This document shows, one piece after another, positions 11,662 through 25,100 of a stretch of 64,000 nucleotides of DNA. Below the pieces are notes generated by a model. The model worked only from the letters and a program-made list of their open reading frames with translations, did not search any database and was not told the DNA's origin. The stretch spans positions 3,720,001-3,784,000 of the forward strand of contig NC_065903.1 of the NCBI RefSeq assembly GCF_905147045.1, written 5' to 3'. Made by a program: the position numbers and the translations under genes. Origin of the DNA: Nymphalis io (lineage: Eukaryota; Arthropoda; Insecta; Lepidoptera; Nymphalidae). Within the stretch, counting starts at the first letter, position 1. Each line of letters opens with the position of its first letter.

Positions 11662-12549
11662 TTACTGCATAGCTGCAATTGGAGCAATGTAGTACCTAAA
11701 GATAAGTGACGAACCACGTTTGTGTTGCTTGTTTCTACCAAGTTCTCGCCAGCATGCATACCATGAAGGATAAACAGGCATCAATGGAGGATTGCCTGCT
11801 CGTAGGGTGCTACCCGCAACAGCCATGCAAGTAGACACAACCACTAGTGGATAGGTCACAGTACTTGTAACAAATGTTAGTAATGGTACAGTATAATAAC
11901 GTAGGTCTTTCGTTTTTACCAAATATTTGTTTACAAAATAGGCCATTATGCCAGTGATGGCAACACAAGTTAAATCTCCCAGCAGTTTAGGCACAATACC
12001 ATGCAGGAAACCAAGTAAACCATCGTCCCGATAAATGGATATAATTGTACCCAATAAAGAACTGTACTCTTCTTCTTTACCAATAAATGAAGCCATCATC
12101 CTAACAGAAACAACATGGAAAGGATATGATACTATCACAGATGCAGTGTGCATGATCATATCTCGACGACACAGCTTGTAATAATCTTCGATTTTAGGTT
12201 CGTCGTCGTTAACGATGTTAGGAGGATCATTGATTTCGGGCAGATCGATACCGCAGGCATATATTACCTTAGAAGTAAGCTGACTGGACGCAATTAAACC
12301 AAGCACTTTGGCAGATAAGCCTCTGTAGCATCCAAAGAAACCGTCCGACTTCTTGATATATTTGATATATTGAAAGACGTTAGGTAATATCATAGCAGGG
12401 CGACCGAACAGAGTTGTTGAACGCCGCGGAGGTAAAGGCTCGTATCCCAGTTGAATGAGCACTTTCGCATACTCCATAGGGTGACATATTGTTGTGATGA
12501 GTAGTTGTGAATGCAGAGCTGCTACTTTTTCCTTGTCAATTTCGTCCAT
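11662..12549 (-). CDS. MTCH2: Mitochondrial carrier homolog 2 (MTCH2)
   Basis: MTCH proteins are divergent SLC25-fold proteins of the outer mitochondrial membrane; the human protein inserts tail-anchored proteins and binds tBID (family knowledge). This is a single 295-residue uninterrupted frame, near the human 303. The first carrier motif is kept in degenerate form near the N-terminus (CHPMEYAKVLIQLGYEP, about 22-38), followed by GFFGCYRGLSAKVLGLIAS (about 70-88). The second repeat begins YPFHVVSVRMMA (about 141-152) and continues with DDGLLGFLHGIVPKLLGDL. The third has only YPLVVVSTCM (about 234-243). Loss of the charged residues in the later signature motifs is typical of MTCH rather than inner-membrane carriers. 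The start codon is followed by MDEIDKEKVAALHSQL, and no in-frame upstream ATG is likely. There is no intron, which may reflect intron loss or retroposition of the ancestral copy. It converges on UTP6 with 277 bases between stops. Confidence 0.93.
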   Translation of the reverse strand: MDEIDKEKVAALHSQLLITTICHPMEYAKVLIQLGYEPLPPRRSTTLFGRPAMILPNVFQYIKYIKKSDGFFGCYRGLSAKVLGLIASSQLTSKVIYACGIDLPEINDPPNIVNDDEPKIEDYYKLCRRDMIMHTASVIVSYPFHVVSVRMMASFIGKEEEYSSLLGTIISIYRDDGLLGFLHGIVPKLLGDLTCVAITGIMAYFVNKYLVKTKDLRYYTVPLLTFVTSTVTYPLVVVSTCMAVAGSTLRAGNPPLMPVYPSWYACWRELGRNKQHKRGSSLIFRYYIAPIAAMQ

Positions 12550-13534
12550 ATTATGAAAAACTTCAAGGACCTACTTCCGAAATCAAATACTGACAAATGA
12601 ATGATCCTAGTCCATAAACAAATACAGAGTCAATATTGTAATTTATAGGTTTCACAGATACATTATGATTTTCAGCTACAGACATTTGAGATAAGATTAA
12701 AAAAAAAAAACTTGGCTATTGTAAGACTTTAATACTGCAAATCTTCTCCACATAAAAAAGGAGAGGATGCCTTAGCCCAGCAGTGGGACATTCACAGGTT
12801 ATCACTGGAATACTGCAAAAATATTCTTTACAAAGTATCAAATATTTCTCATATTGATATAAAAAAACTGGCCGCAAGAATTGTGTGACGTATATTTAAA
12901 TTATAGTATTTATTTAATTTCAAACTAAAAATTGATGTAAAATTATATTTATATATTATAGCATTTATAATATTAATCTGCGTTAACTCAAATATAGTAC
13001 ATAAGGCTTAAAACAATTAAATTTTGTCTTACATTCCATATTTCAATAATTTTAATTATTATTTTTATGATTATTAATATTTTTAGCAACCAGTAGATGC
13101 TATATAAGTGAAACTCGAATTGGTCTTTTTAAAAATAGAACACCAAATCATAGATTAAAGTAAATGAGTGTGTAACTCAATTTTTAAAAAATTCAAATAA
13201 CACATTTGAAAACATTTAACAAATCACAAGTCGCACCGATAATTAATTAATTTACCTTTTTGTCCAACGTCAAAATGTCGGCTTATAATTAGCGCGCGTC
13301 TTATTTTCTTAAAAAGTTGTTTGTATGGATCAAAATATCTCCTAACTTTTTTTTAATATGATGTATCAAACAAGCTTTGATTATGATATGCTTGATATTT
13401 ATATGATTAGCTTTATTAAATTACAGTTTTGTAAAATAATAATAATATAAGTGAAAAATATGTAAATTATAATCGGTTCATATAAAAATAGGATAGGTCT
13501 TATATATAAGAAATCAGTATTAAAAACAATATTT
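12550..13534. other. MTCH2 upstream region and downstream flank of the neurexin-like gene
   Basis: AT-rich interval. It should hold the MTCH2 promoter and 5'UTR at its left end and downstream sequence of the large minus-strand gene at its right end. A SINE-A tail fragment lies at 12740-12806. I see nothing else in it. Confidence 0.5.
12740..12806 (+). repeat. SINE-A 3' fragment
   Basis: Only the last part of SINE-A is present: a block ending in GCCTTAGCCCAGCAGTGGGA and then an AT-rich tail. The 5' tRNA-like part is missing. Confidence 0.75.
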
Positions 13535-13540
13535 TTTATT
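13535..13540 (-). terminator. Candidate poly(A) signal of axotactin-like gene
   Basis: AATAAA on the minus strand only five bases after the TAA stop. A signal this close would leave almost no 3'UTR, so a later signal may also be used. Confidence 0.35.
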
Positions 13541-13545
13541 AATAA

Positions 13546-16500
13546 TTATGCAATAGATGTTAATTCAACGGTATTCTCTTCCTCTACTTTATATGGCATT
13601 TGCTCTGACAACTTTCGTTGTATCGAATTTTGATCGTTGGCTGGACTGATCACGGGAGAACTCTGAAAGACACAATAAAAACATTATCATCATCAATCCT
13701 TTGTCGTTTACTGCTGGACATAGGCCTCTCCAATGGATGCCATTGATTGATGATGCTCGATCTTCAGCTACAATAATATATATTTTTCAGAATATTTTAA
13801 TGTCATATTGGATTAGTTTTGTTTGAAGTGACAGTGTCAGCCATCAAACAAGTTATTTTTAATTGGCGACATTTATACTATTGTTTGTTATATACTGGAG
13901 TACGTCCGTTGAACACCTAGGACTTAGTAGTGGAATAGTAATTGTATTCCATAGTATATAGATTATGTCAAGGAATGCTCGATTGTTTTACTTTTATAAA
14001 AATTAGTAAAAACATGAAGTAGTGTGAATTTACAAGATAAAGTATAAAGATTAAATAAAAAATTGATAAGATAAAATTCTCACACTTGCATGTTTTAACC
14101 AGGATTTTATACCTGCTGGTTTTTACCAGGATTTTATACCTGGATTGCTTTGTTTATAATTATTTTAGTTAAAATAGTACCGTGTTGTCTTCTCCGTCTG
14201 TTTCATGTTCATCATCGGTTTCGAATTCCGATGAGCTCTCTTCAATTTCTTCTTCTTCCTCATTTTCTAGGGTTTCATCTTTCTCTTCTAATGGCTCCCA
14301 TGCTATTTCTTTATCTACCATATCTGTACCAAGTATTAAAATAAGTTTTTTTTCAAAATATTTATGGTATACTTTATTATTTATGGTATACTTTTGTAAG
14401 ACTTTTTTTAAAATATTTATGGTATAGGTAGGCGGACGAGCATATGGGCCATTTGATGGTAAGTGGTCACCAACGCACATATACATGCATTGTAAGAAAT
14501 GTTATACCATCGCTTACATCGCCAATGCGTCACCAACCTTGGGAACTAAGATATTATGTACTTTGTGCTTGTAATAACACTGGCTCACTCACCCTTCAAA
14601 CCGGAACACAACAATACCAAGTACTTCTGTTTTGCGGTAGAATATCTGATGAGTGGGTGGTACCTAGCCAGACGAGCTTGCACAAAGCCCCACCAGTTAG
14701 TTACGTATCAGTTCTGAGTAGTAGCCATTTTAAATACGATAATACAATTTTCGAACCTGAAGTTTGTTTTATGTAAGATTATTTGAATTATTAATAATAA
14801 ATAAAAGGCAGGTGGGTGAATAGGCAATGCAGTGAGTCAATTAATGAGCAATATCACCAATTTTTGAGAGCCAAAACGCATAGACACGAATCATCGACGA
14901 TGTAGCAACGCTGCGATATCGTATCTTGCGATGAAGATTTGGTTTTAGCAAGTTGGAAATACCTCTAAACCTAATCGACCCTCGCCTGCTCACTGGTTTT
15001 TCTTCATTTGCTTCTATGATTATGCTTGGAACGACATCAATGACGACACCATTCGATTTCTTGTCACCATCCTTATTTTCTTCACTTTCTTTATTGAGCT
15101 GAATAACAAAGTATTAATTTAAATTTATTTTGAAATAGGTTGTATTGGTAATGAAATGAAAAACGATTTAGTTGCTCTGACCATTATGTAATTTAATTGA
15201 TGATTTACTACTGAGTTTCTTATATTATCAATATAATATGCTACCTTTCTTTGTGTGTCCCGTATTCGTTTATAATTCATTCGCTTGAGGTGAATCTTTA
15301 TTAAGTTGTCGTTGAAATTTATTCAAGCTTACTGACGTAGTAAATATTGTTTACAAAAAAAATAATAAAGTTTTTGCATGACTGAAATTAGCTAGAATAT
15401 CATAAAAGAATATAAAACATATATTTAAATTACATGGGTAACTAATATTCAGCCACGGATTGTTTGTTGAGTCAATGTTAAGTAATACATGTTTCTTATT
15501 GCCTGTCACTAGATGGCGTTAATTATTATTTTGAAGTTTCTAAATCGCGATGTCTATTTTTTTTTGTAAAAGTATGTATGTTTTGATATGCATATGCAAC
15601 ATTCATGAAATTATTAAAGTTTCGTGAATAGTGTAAAATAGTACTTATTTCATTCATCATTTGGTCTCCACGATTACTTCGGGCGTATACATCTTTAACA
15701 ATACATTACCTGTAAAAATGAAACTGAAGGCTCTTGGAAAAACGTTGCCTTTTCTTTGTTTCTCAATATGTTTTCATCGGTTTCCTTTTCTAGTCTCAGT
15801 TTGTAGGCTTTTTGTGTTCGCCACATCTAAAACATTTTAAGTTTTACATTAAATGAATGCCACGTCTTGCTGATCTAAGGTTTTGCCGTTCTTAAGAATC
15901 TATGGAAATTAAACGTCTGTTTAGGTATTTAATTTCTTCTAGTCTCCTTGAAGCGGGTGTGATTTTAAGCTGGCAATCTCATACGGGATATGAAATGTTA
16001 GCTGCTAGGTGATCTCTCTGTTTTTAAGGACATGTTTCTGTTCCTGTTTTTAAGGACATCTGACGTAAGCGGATTTTCTCATTCTTTAATGTTTCGTTGA
16101 CCACCGAGCACGAAATTACTTATAAAATAAATTTAGTACTTTAAAAGTGTATGACTTGAAAATATCGGTGATATCTGATTTGGCGCAAAAGGCGAAAGTT
16201 AGAGTTGCCGAATACCCAATTGCAGCAGACTGGAATTGGCTGATGATTGACTGTCGCAAAAACTGAGATTTGCTTTTTGGTAAGATCAACGAGTTTTATT
16301 AGATAACCTCAGGGTATTTAAATTAAATATTTCAGTATTGAAAAACTCACATGAGAGCCGGTATAACATAATCCGAGTAGGAAAACAACAATTAGCGCTA
16401 TAAAGAACTTGTCGGTGTTCTCTTCTTCAGCGTCAGGTTGCTGGTGTAGAGAGTCGTAAGGCGCCCTTGACGGTGGATCTTCGACCCACGTTTTATCGAC

Positions 16501-19080
16501 ACTCTGAAAAAAAGTGTAACTTCAAATTATTCGGTACGATTGTTGATGGTATTTTTATGTTCTGTACATTCCGCTCACACAGTGACGGCCACGCCTCGTC
16601 GAAGTCGGCCGAGCAGTGCGCGTTCACCTGACTGTACTCACGATGAGGAAGCTGCCGTTGTGCGCGGCGCCGAGCTGGTCGGGCCACGCCTCGTCGAAGT
16701 CGGCCGAGCAGTGCGCGTTCACCTGACTGTACTCACGATGAGGAAGCTGCCGTTGTGCGCGGCGCCGAGCTGGTCGGGCCACGCCTCGTCGAAGTCGGCC
16801 GAGCAGTGCGCGTTCACCTGACTGTACTCACGATGAGGAAGCTGCCGTTGTGCGCGGCGCCGAGCTGGTCGGGCCACGCCTCGTCGAAGTCGGCCGAGCA
16901 GTGCGCGTTCACCTGACTGTACTCACGATGAGGAAGCTGCCGTTGTGCGCGGCGCCGAGCTGGTCGGGCCACGCCTCGTCGAAGTCGGCCGAGCAGTGCG
17001 CGTTCACCTGACTGTACTCACGATGAGGAAGCTGCCGTTGTGCGCGGCGCCGAGCTGGTCGGGCCACGCCTCGTCGAAGTCGGCCGAGCAGTGCGCGTTC
17101 ACCTGACTGTACTCACGATGAGGAAGCTGCCGTTGTGCGCGGCGCCGAGCTGGTCGGGCCACGCCTCGTCGAAGTCGGCCGAGCAGTGCGCGTTCACCTG
17201 ACTGTACTCACGATGAGGAAGCTGCCGTTGTGCGCGGCGCCGAGCTGGTCGGGCCACGCCTCGTCGAAGTCGGCCGAGCAGTGCGCGTTCACCTGACTGT
17301 ACTCACGATGAGGAAGCTGCCGTTGTGCGCGGCGCCGAGCTGGTCGGGCCACGCCTCGTCGAAGTCGGCCGAGCAGTGCGCGTTCACCTGACTGTACTCA
17401 CGATGAGGAAGCTGCCGTTGTGCGCGGCGCCGAGCTGGTCGGGCCACGCCTCGTCGAAGTCGGCCGAGCAGTGCGCGTTCACCTGACTGTACTCACGATG
17501 AGGAAGCTGCCGTTGTGCGCGGCGCCGAGCTGGTCGGGCCACGCCTCGTCGAAGTCGGCCGAGCACTGTGCGCTGCGCACGCCCTGCGCGTTGACGGCGT
17601 TGACGGTCTCCGAGTCGGAGCGCGTGAACAGCATGTACTCCTCCAGCGGCTTCATCACGTGCTCGTTTACTTCCACGAAGATATCTGGAAGACGCGTTCG
17701 CGGACGTTACTGTTGCGAAAAGTTTAGAACTCACTCGGTGACTGAACCAGTCCAGTATTTATTTATTTTAAGTTTTAACCTTTGTGACAATTTTTTTTCA
17801 TTTTTATTTATCACTTACTGGACAGGCATCCATTATATCCTTTGTATATTTTGAGTCTCGGATCAGTGGTGTTCAAACCTCCGATCTGGACCTCGTTGGA
17901 GCCTACATCCAGCACTTCCCAAAGTCCTTGAGGCGGTAACTTCTCTAACGGTACATCTATTCTGTCAATTAATAGTTTAGCGTCTTGGCCAATTCTGGTA
18001 TAGTACACCGTGTGACGGGCGCCTAAGAAGAAACAAAATAGTTTTAAAATTGGAACGAGAATTTGAATGTTTTTAATAACAACTTTAGATAAAATTATTA
18101 AGTTTGTTGTTTAGTTGACTTTTTTGAAATAAATAATTATATTTTTCACCGTTAAGAAAATTCCTGTTCTTAAATTCAGCTCCATAAGCCGAATCCTCTC
18201 TATCCTCTTCGAATTTTAAATAGCCGTCTTGAGTTATTGCTATCAATAAATAGTAACTGCGTCTGAAAACAATAATCTTATTGATTACTATGAAGTATTT
18301 TTGTTTTTTTTTTTAGGTCCCACTTAGCTGGACTAAATCTGCAATATTGACATTGAGAGAAAACTGTAGCATTATTTTTTATCCATACTTTTGCAAAGTG
18401 AGGCGACTTGTACCCATAAATCTAATTTGTAATCTGTTAATTTATAATTATTATTACTGTATATCATGTTGGTAATTCTAAATATATAAATAAATACTCC
18501 TTCTAGGCGGCTTCCTTACAGGTGATCAGTGAATAAATAAGGCCCAAAAATAATAGTTTTGTTCATTGCAGAGAAAAACTCAATTACGTCTAGATGAGAT
18601 GCATAAAGTCATGTCATGGATCCGTAGTTGGATTAAATAATAGCGTATATTAAACTTATGTTTAGATGATTCTAAATTAAGCTACGCATGCGAATAAAAT
18701 TAGGAATTTTAAATACGATACGAAGCGACTCAGGCTCTGATGGGATATTTACACAATTCATTGCTTCTTGAAACTCATTTTACAGTGAATTAGGCGATAG
18801 GCGATGAACATTTTGGCATATTTTTTTCATTTATAATATAATTTTCATTCAAAATATATTAAGGTACTAGCCAATCGTCCCAGCTTCACACGGGTAGATA
18901 AGAAGAAAAATGTATTTTGGATAGGATTTGCGTAAAATCCGTTCTTAATGAGCGTCTACGTCGGGTAAGGAGTCACTGTGACAAATTTCAAATCAATCGG
19001 GCTGTTAGTTTAGGAGATCGATTGAGCGGTAGCTAACTTATATATTTATATATATATTAACTATATATATATATATATAG

Positions 19081-19144
<64 letters not shown>

Positions 19145-22100
19145 TTAACTCTATATTTATTATCTAACTTTAATTTATTAACTCTATATATATATATAGA
19201 GTTAAAGTTACTCACTTGTTCTCGGTCTGGACTAACAATAGGACGGTGTTCTTTTGACGAAGGTCATTGCTTGAAAATGCTAATTTGATCTTTACCTGAA
19301 AAATAATATTTCCAAACGTTAATATATAATATACTTTTAACTCTTCACTACTGTATCTAGCGATAGTGGTTAGTGGACAGTGAGTTTGGTGGTAGGTGGG
19401 TGGTGGTAGGTGGGTTTGTTACAAGTGGGTGTACCTGATGATTGTTTATAAGTAGACATCTTACTGACGCTGATCAAGAATGTTTGAACATGGAGTTCTC
19501 AGTGGTTCGGCTTTGGCTGAATGTTTGGCTTTTTAAGATCGTGTCTGGTCAAATATTTACATATATGGCTTTTACTAAAGTTTTGTGATAGAAGTTAAGC
19601 TGAATGTTATATCACGTACAGTTAACGAAACCATTCAACTGGAGATAATGTCAAATATTATGTAAATTATGCCTTGTTTTAAAAATATATTTTTATTATT
19701 TAAGAGCCGAGATGGCCAAGTGGTTAGAACGCGTGATCGTGGATTTAAGCCCGGGCAAGCACCAATGAATTTTCATGTGCTTAATTTGTGTTTATAATTC
19801 ATCTCGTGCTTGACGGTGAAGGAAAACATCGTGAGGAAACCTGCATGTGTCAAATTTCTCTAAAATTCTGCCACATGTGATACACAACCACCAACCCGCA
19901 TTCGAGCAGCGTGATCGAATAAGCTCCAAACCTTCTGCTCAAAAAAGGAGAGGACGCCATGGCCCAGTAGTGGGACATTCACAAGCTGTCACTGTCTTTA
20001 AAAAATGCTAACTTTAAACTTCTATACATATATTAAGCAGAAGCTAAGGATTGAATTATTTTATAAATACTATTGAATTACCGTCAATATCGGTCCAGTT
20101 AAGACGAATTTCCTCTGAAGAATGCTCTCCCCGTTGAAATCAGCTCCCTTCTCTTCCATACAATACTCTCCGAAGTAACTCGTCAGTTCGCAATCACAGC
20201 TACTCTCTTGGTTGGTGAAGTCTTCCGTACAAATCCCTCCATTCTTGCAAGGTTCGGAATCGCACTTCATGTTACATTCTGGTAAGACGCCCGTCAAATC
20301 TGTTAAAAAAATTAACTGTTTGGTCATGTTTTGTGAATTTTCATATTTTTTTTTCATAAAGGAAGTAGAATTAAATAAGTATAAAGGTTGGAAATTAAAT
20401 TTGGCAAACCTTTAAAGGAATTAAAATAGTTTAAGTTTGGTTAATGTATTCTATATTTGCTACTAATTATATATTCAAAAAACCGTTATTTAAGTCATGA
20501 AATTTTTCAGGTCATATTACGATCTTCATGTTGAAAATTTGTCGAGATTAATAATAATAATTTCAATTACTCGTTTCCTTTCTTTAATTTTAAGTATTTG
20601 GGCGACTTTTCTGTTTGCTCTGAAATAAGCCTCGCAGAAAAAGCCATTATTCGTAAGCAAAACAAATGTTTCTTTGAATATTATGAAAATTGTATGAATC
20701 CGGAGCATTATTTTATAGAGTTTTTCACAAAATATTATAACACAGCGATATTTAAATTAAAAAAAAAAAAACATATTAAGAAATATTATCGAAAACTCGT
20801 CAGTTCAATTGATGAAGATTCTTAATACATATCGTATTTACTAATTTTTGTGGTGTTACAATTATTTATATGATATTTCAATTTGGATGAGGGCCTAATA
20901 GTAACTATAGATTATACTTAACTTGTCAATACACTATAATACCTGAAAGTTTAGTTAAACTATCTTAAATTAATAGTATATCAAACTATTTGCTTTTTCT
21001 TTTTCTTTTTTTTTTCTTTTTTTTCAGCCTTTTGCCGTCCACTGCTGGACGAAAGCCTCCCCCATAGAACGCCAACCATCCTGATCTTGGGCAGTCCGCA
21101 TCCATCCCGAACCTGCCACCTTTTTTAAATCGTCGGCCCATCTTGTCACAGGGCGTCCTACACTACGTTTGCCTTTTTCTTTACAAAATTTAAATTCGAA
21201 TAAAAAAATAATAAATAATGTTTTTCAAATGACTTCCAAGAAGATGCGAAGGAATTATCTATTAATAAATAAATGTTCGTACCTTGTTCTATATTTTGTT
21301 GCGCCTTTTTTGATAAATCAACAACATGATCAGCTATCTTGAAACCCCTTACGCAACCCACATACCCTCCTTGAGGGAGCTGAATCGCTCGGGGGGCTAA
21401 ATGTAAGGAATAGGGGTCGTAGCCGCCGAGATTCATTTGGAAATAATCTGTTGGAGGGGCTGGCGGCCTCTGCGGCCGGATTACCTCTGAAAAAGGAATA
21501 TTATGCGGCTAAAATATAATAAGAATTCATTTAAAAAGTAATTTGCCGCAAATTTTGTTATAAAAGTCTTGAACTAACTTTACTTGAGTTTCAGGAACTA
21601 TTTATAATATTACATATATCAGGCTGGTTCATTTTTTGCCCAAAGAACCGGAATTGTGATTCAAACGGGAAATGCTGCTAGCATTCTTGCCACCATTCCA
21701 CGCGGTCATGATTTGTACAGTAATCTTTTTTTAATTTTTATTTGTATTTAAGACTTTAATGGAAATATTTATTAAATGAAATGCATGCATAATAAATCTC
21801 TGGCTATATTGTTGAAGATAAAAATGTTTTACACTTTAATTTTGTTACAATATTGTAGGCTAAGAACTCCTCTACGTTTGAGAAGAAGGTAGTTAGTTAA
21901 TAGACATAGACACAAATATTGAGAATTAAGGTATTTTTTTATTCTTCGAAATCGTTATTAATAGTAATAAGGTCCTCCAGACCGATTTCGGCCGCAACGG
22001 CCAATCTCAAGAGAGATTAGCCAACTGCGCATATTATAGTGCACAAGTGTGTGTGCAAACACAGATGCGCTCGCTATTCCCTCACTCTTATAATCCGATG

Positions 22101-25100
22101 GGACGGCATTCGACACGATCAGAAATAATTCAGGCGCAGAACCAACGGCTTTACGTGCTTTCCGAGACACGGGAGTGTACATACTTCCAACTTTCAGCAA
22201 GAAAACCAAATAACTTCTTATTGGCCACACCTGGGAATTGAACCCAGGACCTCCGAGTCTGCCGCCTTACTTAAAATTATATAGCCACTAGACCAACGAG
22301 GCAGTTAAAAAAACCATGACATGATGAGATGATGAAAACGCATATTGTTTAGATAATTAAATTGGATTTCGAAGGTGACTTCTTTTATTTGATTTTTTAT
22401 TACTTTAATCAGTCAACATCATAATTCTCGTCAATGCAACAATATAATTTTTTTTCTAAGTACGGTAAACATAATAAAATGAACTTTTTTTTAATTTGTT
22501 ATTTGTATAGAACTTACCGAGTTCAGGATTACCCCACGGCTTGTTAGTGTAATCAGACAGAAGCCTGGCAACCTTATCGATAGTCGTGTTTTTATCGTTC
22601 ACATGCAAAGTCGTCGTATTGTCCGACCTTATGATCGCAATCTGAACACTTTCCCCTTTGTTGATTCTCTCGTAAGTAACATTCATTTGTACGATTTCAT
22701 CTTCGTCGTTGAACAGATAGATGATTTCCGTTCCATTGTGTATGAATAGATGTATGAAGTTGTTCAGGTTGTCGTTCGCGTACAGCACGAGCGCGTCGTC
22801 GTCGTACGTCCGGAGGTTCATGAGGACGTCTTCCGTCATCATCTTCTTCAATCTCGCCTTTTCAGCGTCCGTCACGTTGTCGACGAGATAGTTCTTCTTC
22901 AAATACGACTCCTTCGTTTGGAATGTTAACGCTTTTTCGTTTATGTCTAGAATTATTATTGAGCTTTCATTTCTTGTTTTATATACGAACGTTGTTCTAA
23001 TTAATTATATACTATTTAATAGATTACTTAACTTACTTATTTGTAAGACAATCGTGAAAACTTACGGCGACATAAGCGACGAAAACCTTTGTAATTTTAA
23101 ACATTCGAGTTCTCTTTATTACAAATGTAGAAAATAAAATTATGATAATTGAAATATTACTAAGCGTTATAGTTTTGGATAATTGAGTCGACAATAGACC
23201 TGTTACTTTAGGTAAAAAATATATTTAATATTTCAACACACGAACATTATAATTATATCATATATGATAAAAATAAATAACAATAATAAAATAAATAAAT
23301 AATATAAGAAACTTACTTTCTTCACAATGCATTCCCAAGTGCGCCCAAGGATTCTTACAAATACACTCGTAGCTCGACCAGAGCTCCTTACATGTAGCCT
23401 TGTTCTGACATGGATTGGGGACGCAGGACGGCTTGCAATCTTTAATTATTTCAGACAGATGGACAGACATGTAACTATATATATCCAGAATTTCCCCATT
23501 CACTACTAACCCTCTGAAGCAACCGATCAGACCCTGGTGTACTGCAGACTTTTTTAAATGCTCTCTGAAATTTAAAACTTTACTTAACTCCTATGACGTA
23601 ATTATTTATTTACAGTATTCTGCAACGATAGGATAGGATAATATTGAGTAAATCTAAGCATTATTTGCGTAACAAAATAGTGAGTATCGTGAACTATATT
23701 TTGGTTTGGTTTATATTTGGTTTTCCTTAGATAAATATATTATTATTAATATTTAATAAAAATGGATTTAATTTTATATAAAGTTTAAGATCGATAGGGA
23801 ATTTCAAAGCATATTTATTAAAGTTATCATTTTACAAAAATGAATCTAGTTTTTCTGAGTTTAATGAAATTGTGTGAAAGGTCAACAAACTCATCAAGTA
23901 ACGCAAAATATAAATAAAAATATATAATCTCGTTCATATAAATACTCACGCGGTCGCCCCACCAATAAACATAGACCCTTCGAACGGTCCAAATTCTTCC
24001 TCGAGGAGAAAATTCAACATCTGGTACTCAGTATTAAGCATAAATCTGACGTGATAGAAGTTGTAGTCTATCCAGATTTTGTGCCATTCACCTCCATTCA
24101 GTTTCCTTTTAGAGTTAATCACTAACTTCCTGGTAGTTCCCGTGTTTAGAGTAAAGTTAAACGTTAGTTCGTGTTCTGTAACCAATTATGAAGTTAGTTT
24201 TTATTTTATTTGCAGAAGGAAGGCTGACGGGCAAATGCAGCAGATGGTCGTAAGTGTCCACAATGGGTCATTAACTATAATTAGACATATACATAGACAT
24301 TGACTTATAAATTACACATTTTAAACATCGTCAATATGCCGCAAATCATAGAAGCTGACACCCTTCTAAGCGACAGAGAACAACAGATAAGTACAAAGCC
24401 TTACTCATAACTTCTACTACCAGAATAATATTATTAAAAATTAAAACGCTAATGTTGTATCCGAACGGAAATACAAATAAAATATAGATTCCTTAATAAA
24501 GTTAGTTTAAATTAAATTGTTGAAGTTATGTTTAAAAAAGCTGATTAATAGAAGTTATAAACATAATTGGAGAACAAGAAATGTTTATTTATTATAATAT
24601 TTCCAAATTACCAACAAAAAGTTACCAATTTTATTTTTATAAAAATTGAAGTATTTCCCATTGTCATTGCTTTGTCCTAGCATACGCTAGCTGAAAATGT
24701 GTGATACTTATTATGTTCGAATCGAACATATATTCTTTATTGTATGAAAATGGTATAAGGGCTTTGTAAAAGGCATCACATATTCTACCGTCAAACAGCA
24801 ATACTTAGTATTGTTGTGTCTACTACAAGCACAAGAGACATAACATCTAGATTGCCAAGGTTGGCAGCGCATTGGCAATGTTGGAAATGGTTCATATTTC
24901 TAACAGAGCCAATGTATTTGCCCTGGACTTACCATCAGGTGGCCTATTTGCCCGTTTGCCTACCTATTTTAATAAAAAACTAAAATAAAATGAATACTTG
25001 ATTAAATATTATGATAAATAATTAATTTTTTTAGTAACGGCACACTGGGCTCCTAATCTTCTAAAGTCATTTATCACATTAATTAAGCATCACCCTCTAA

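Noticed and set aside
16587..17565. CRISPR-like array
   Set aside because: Units are adjacent and identical with no variable spacers, in a eukaryotic intron.
16540..17854. Several overlapping + and minus frames with repeated Ala/Arg-rich peptides
   Set aside because: They are shadows of the 95-bp minisatellite in other frames, not separate genes.
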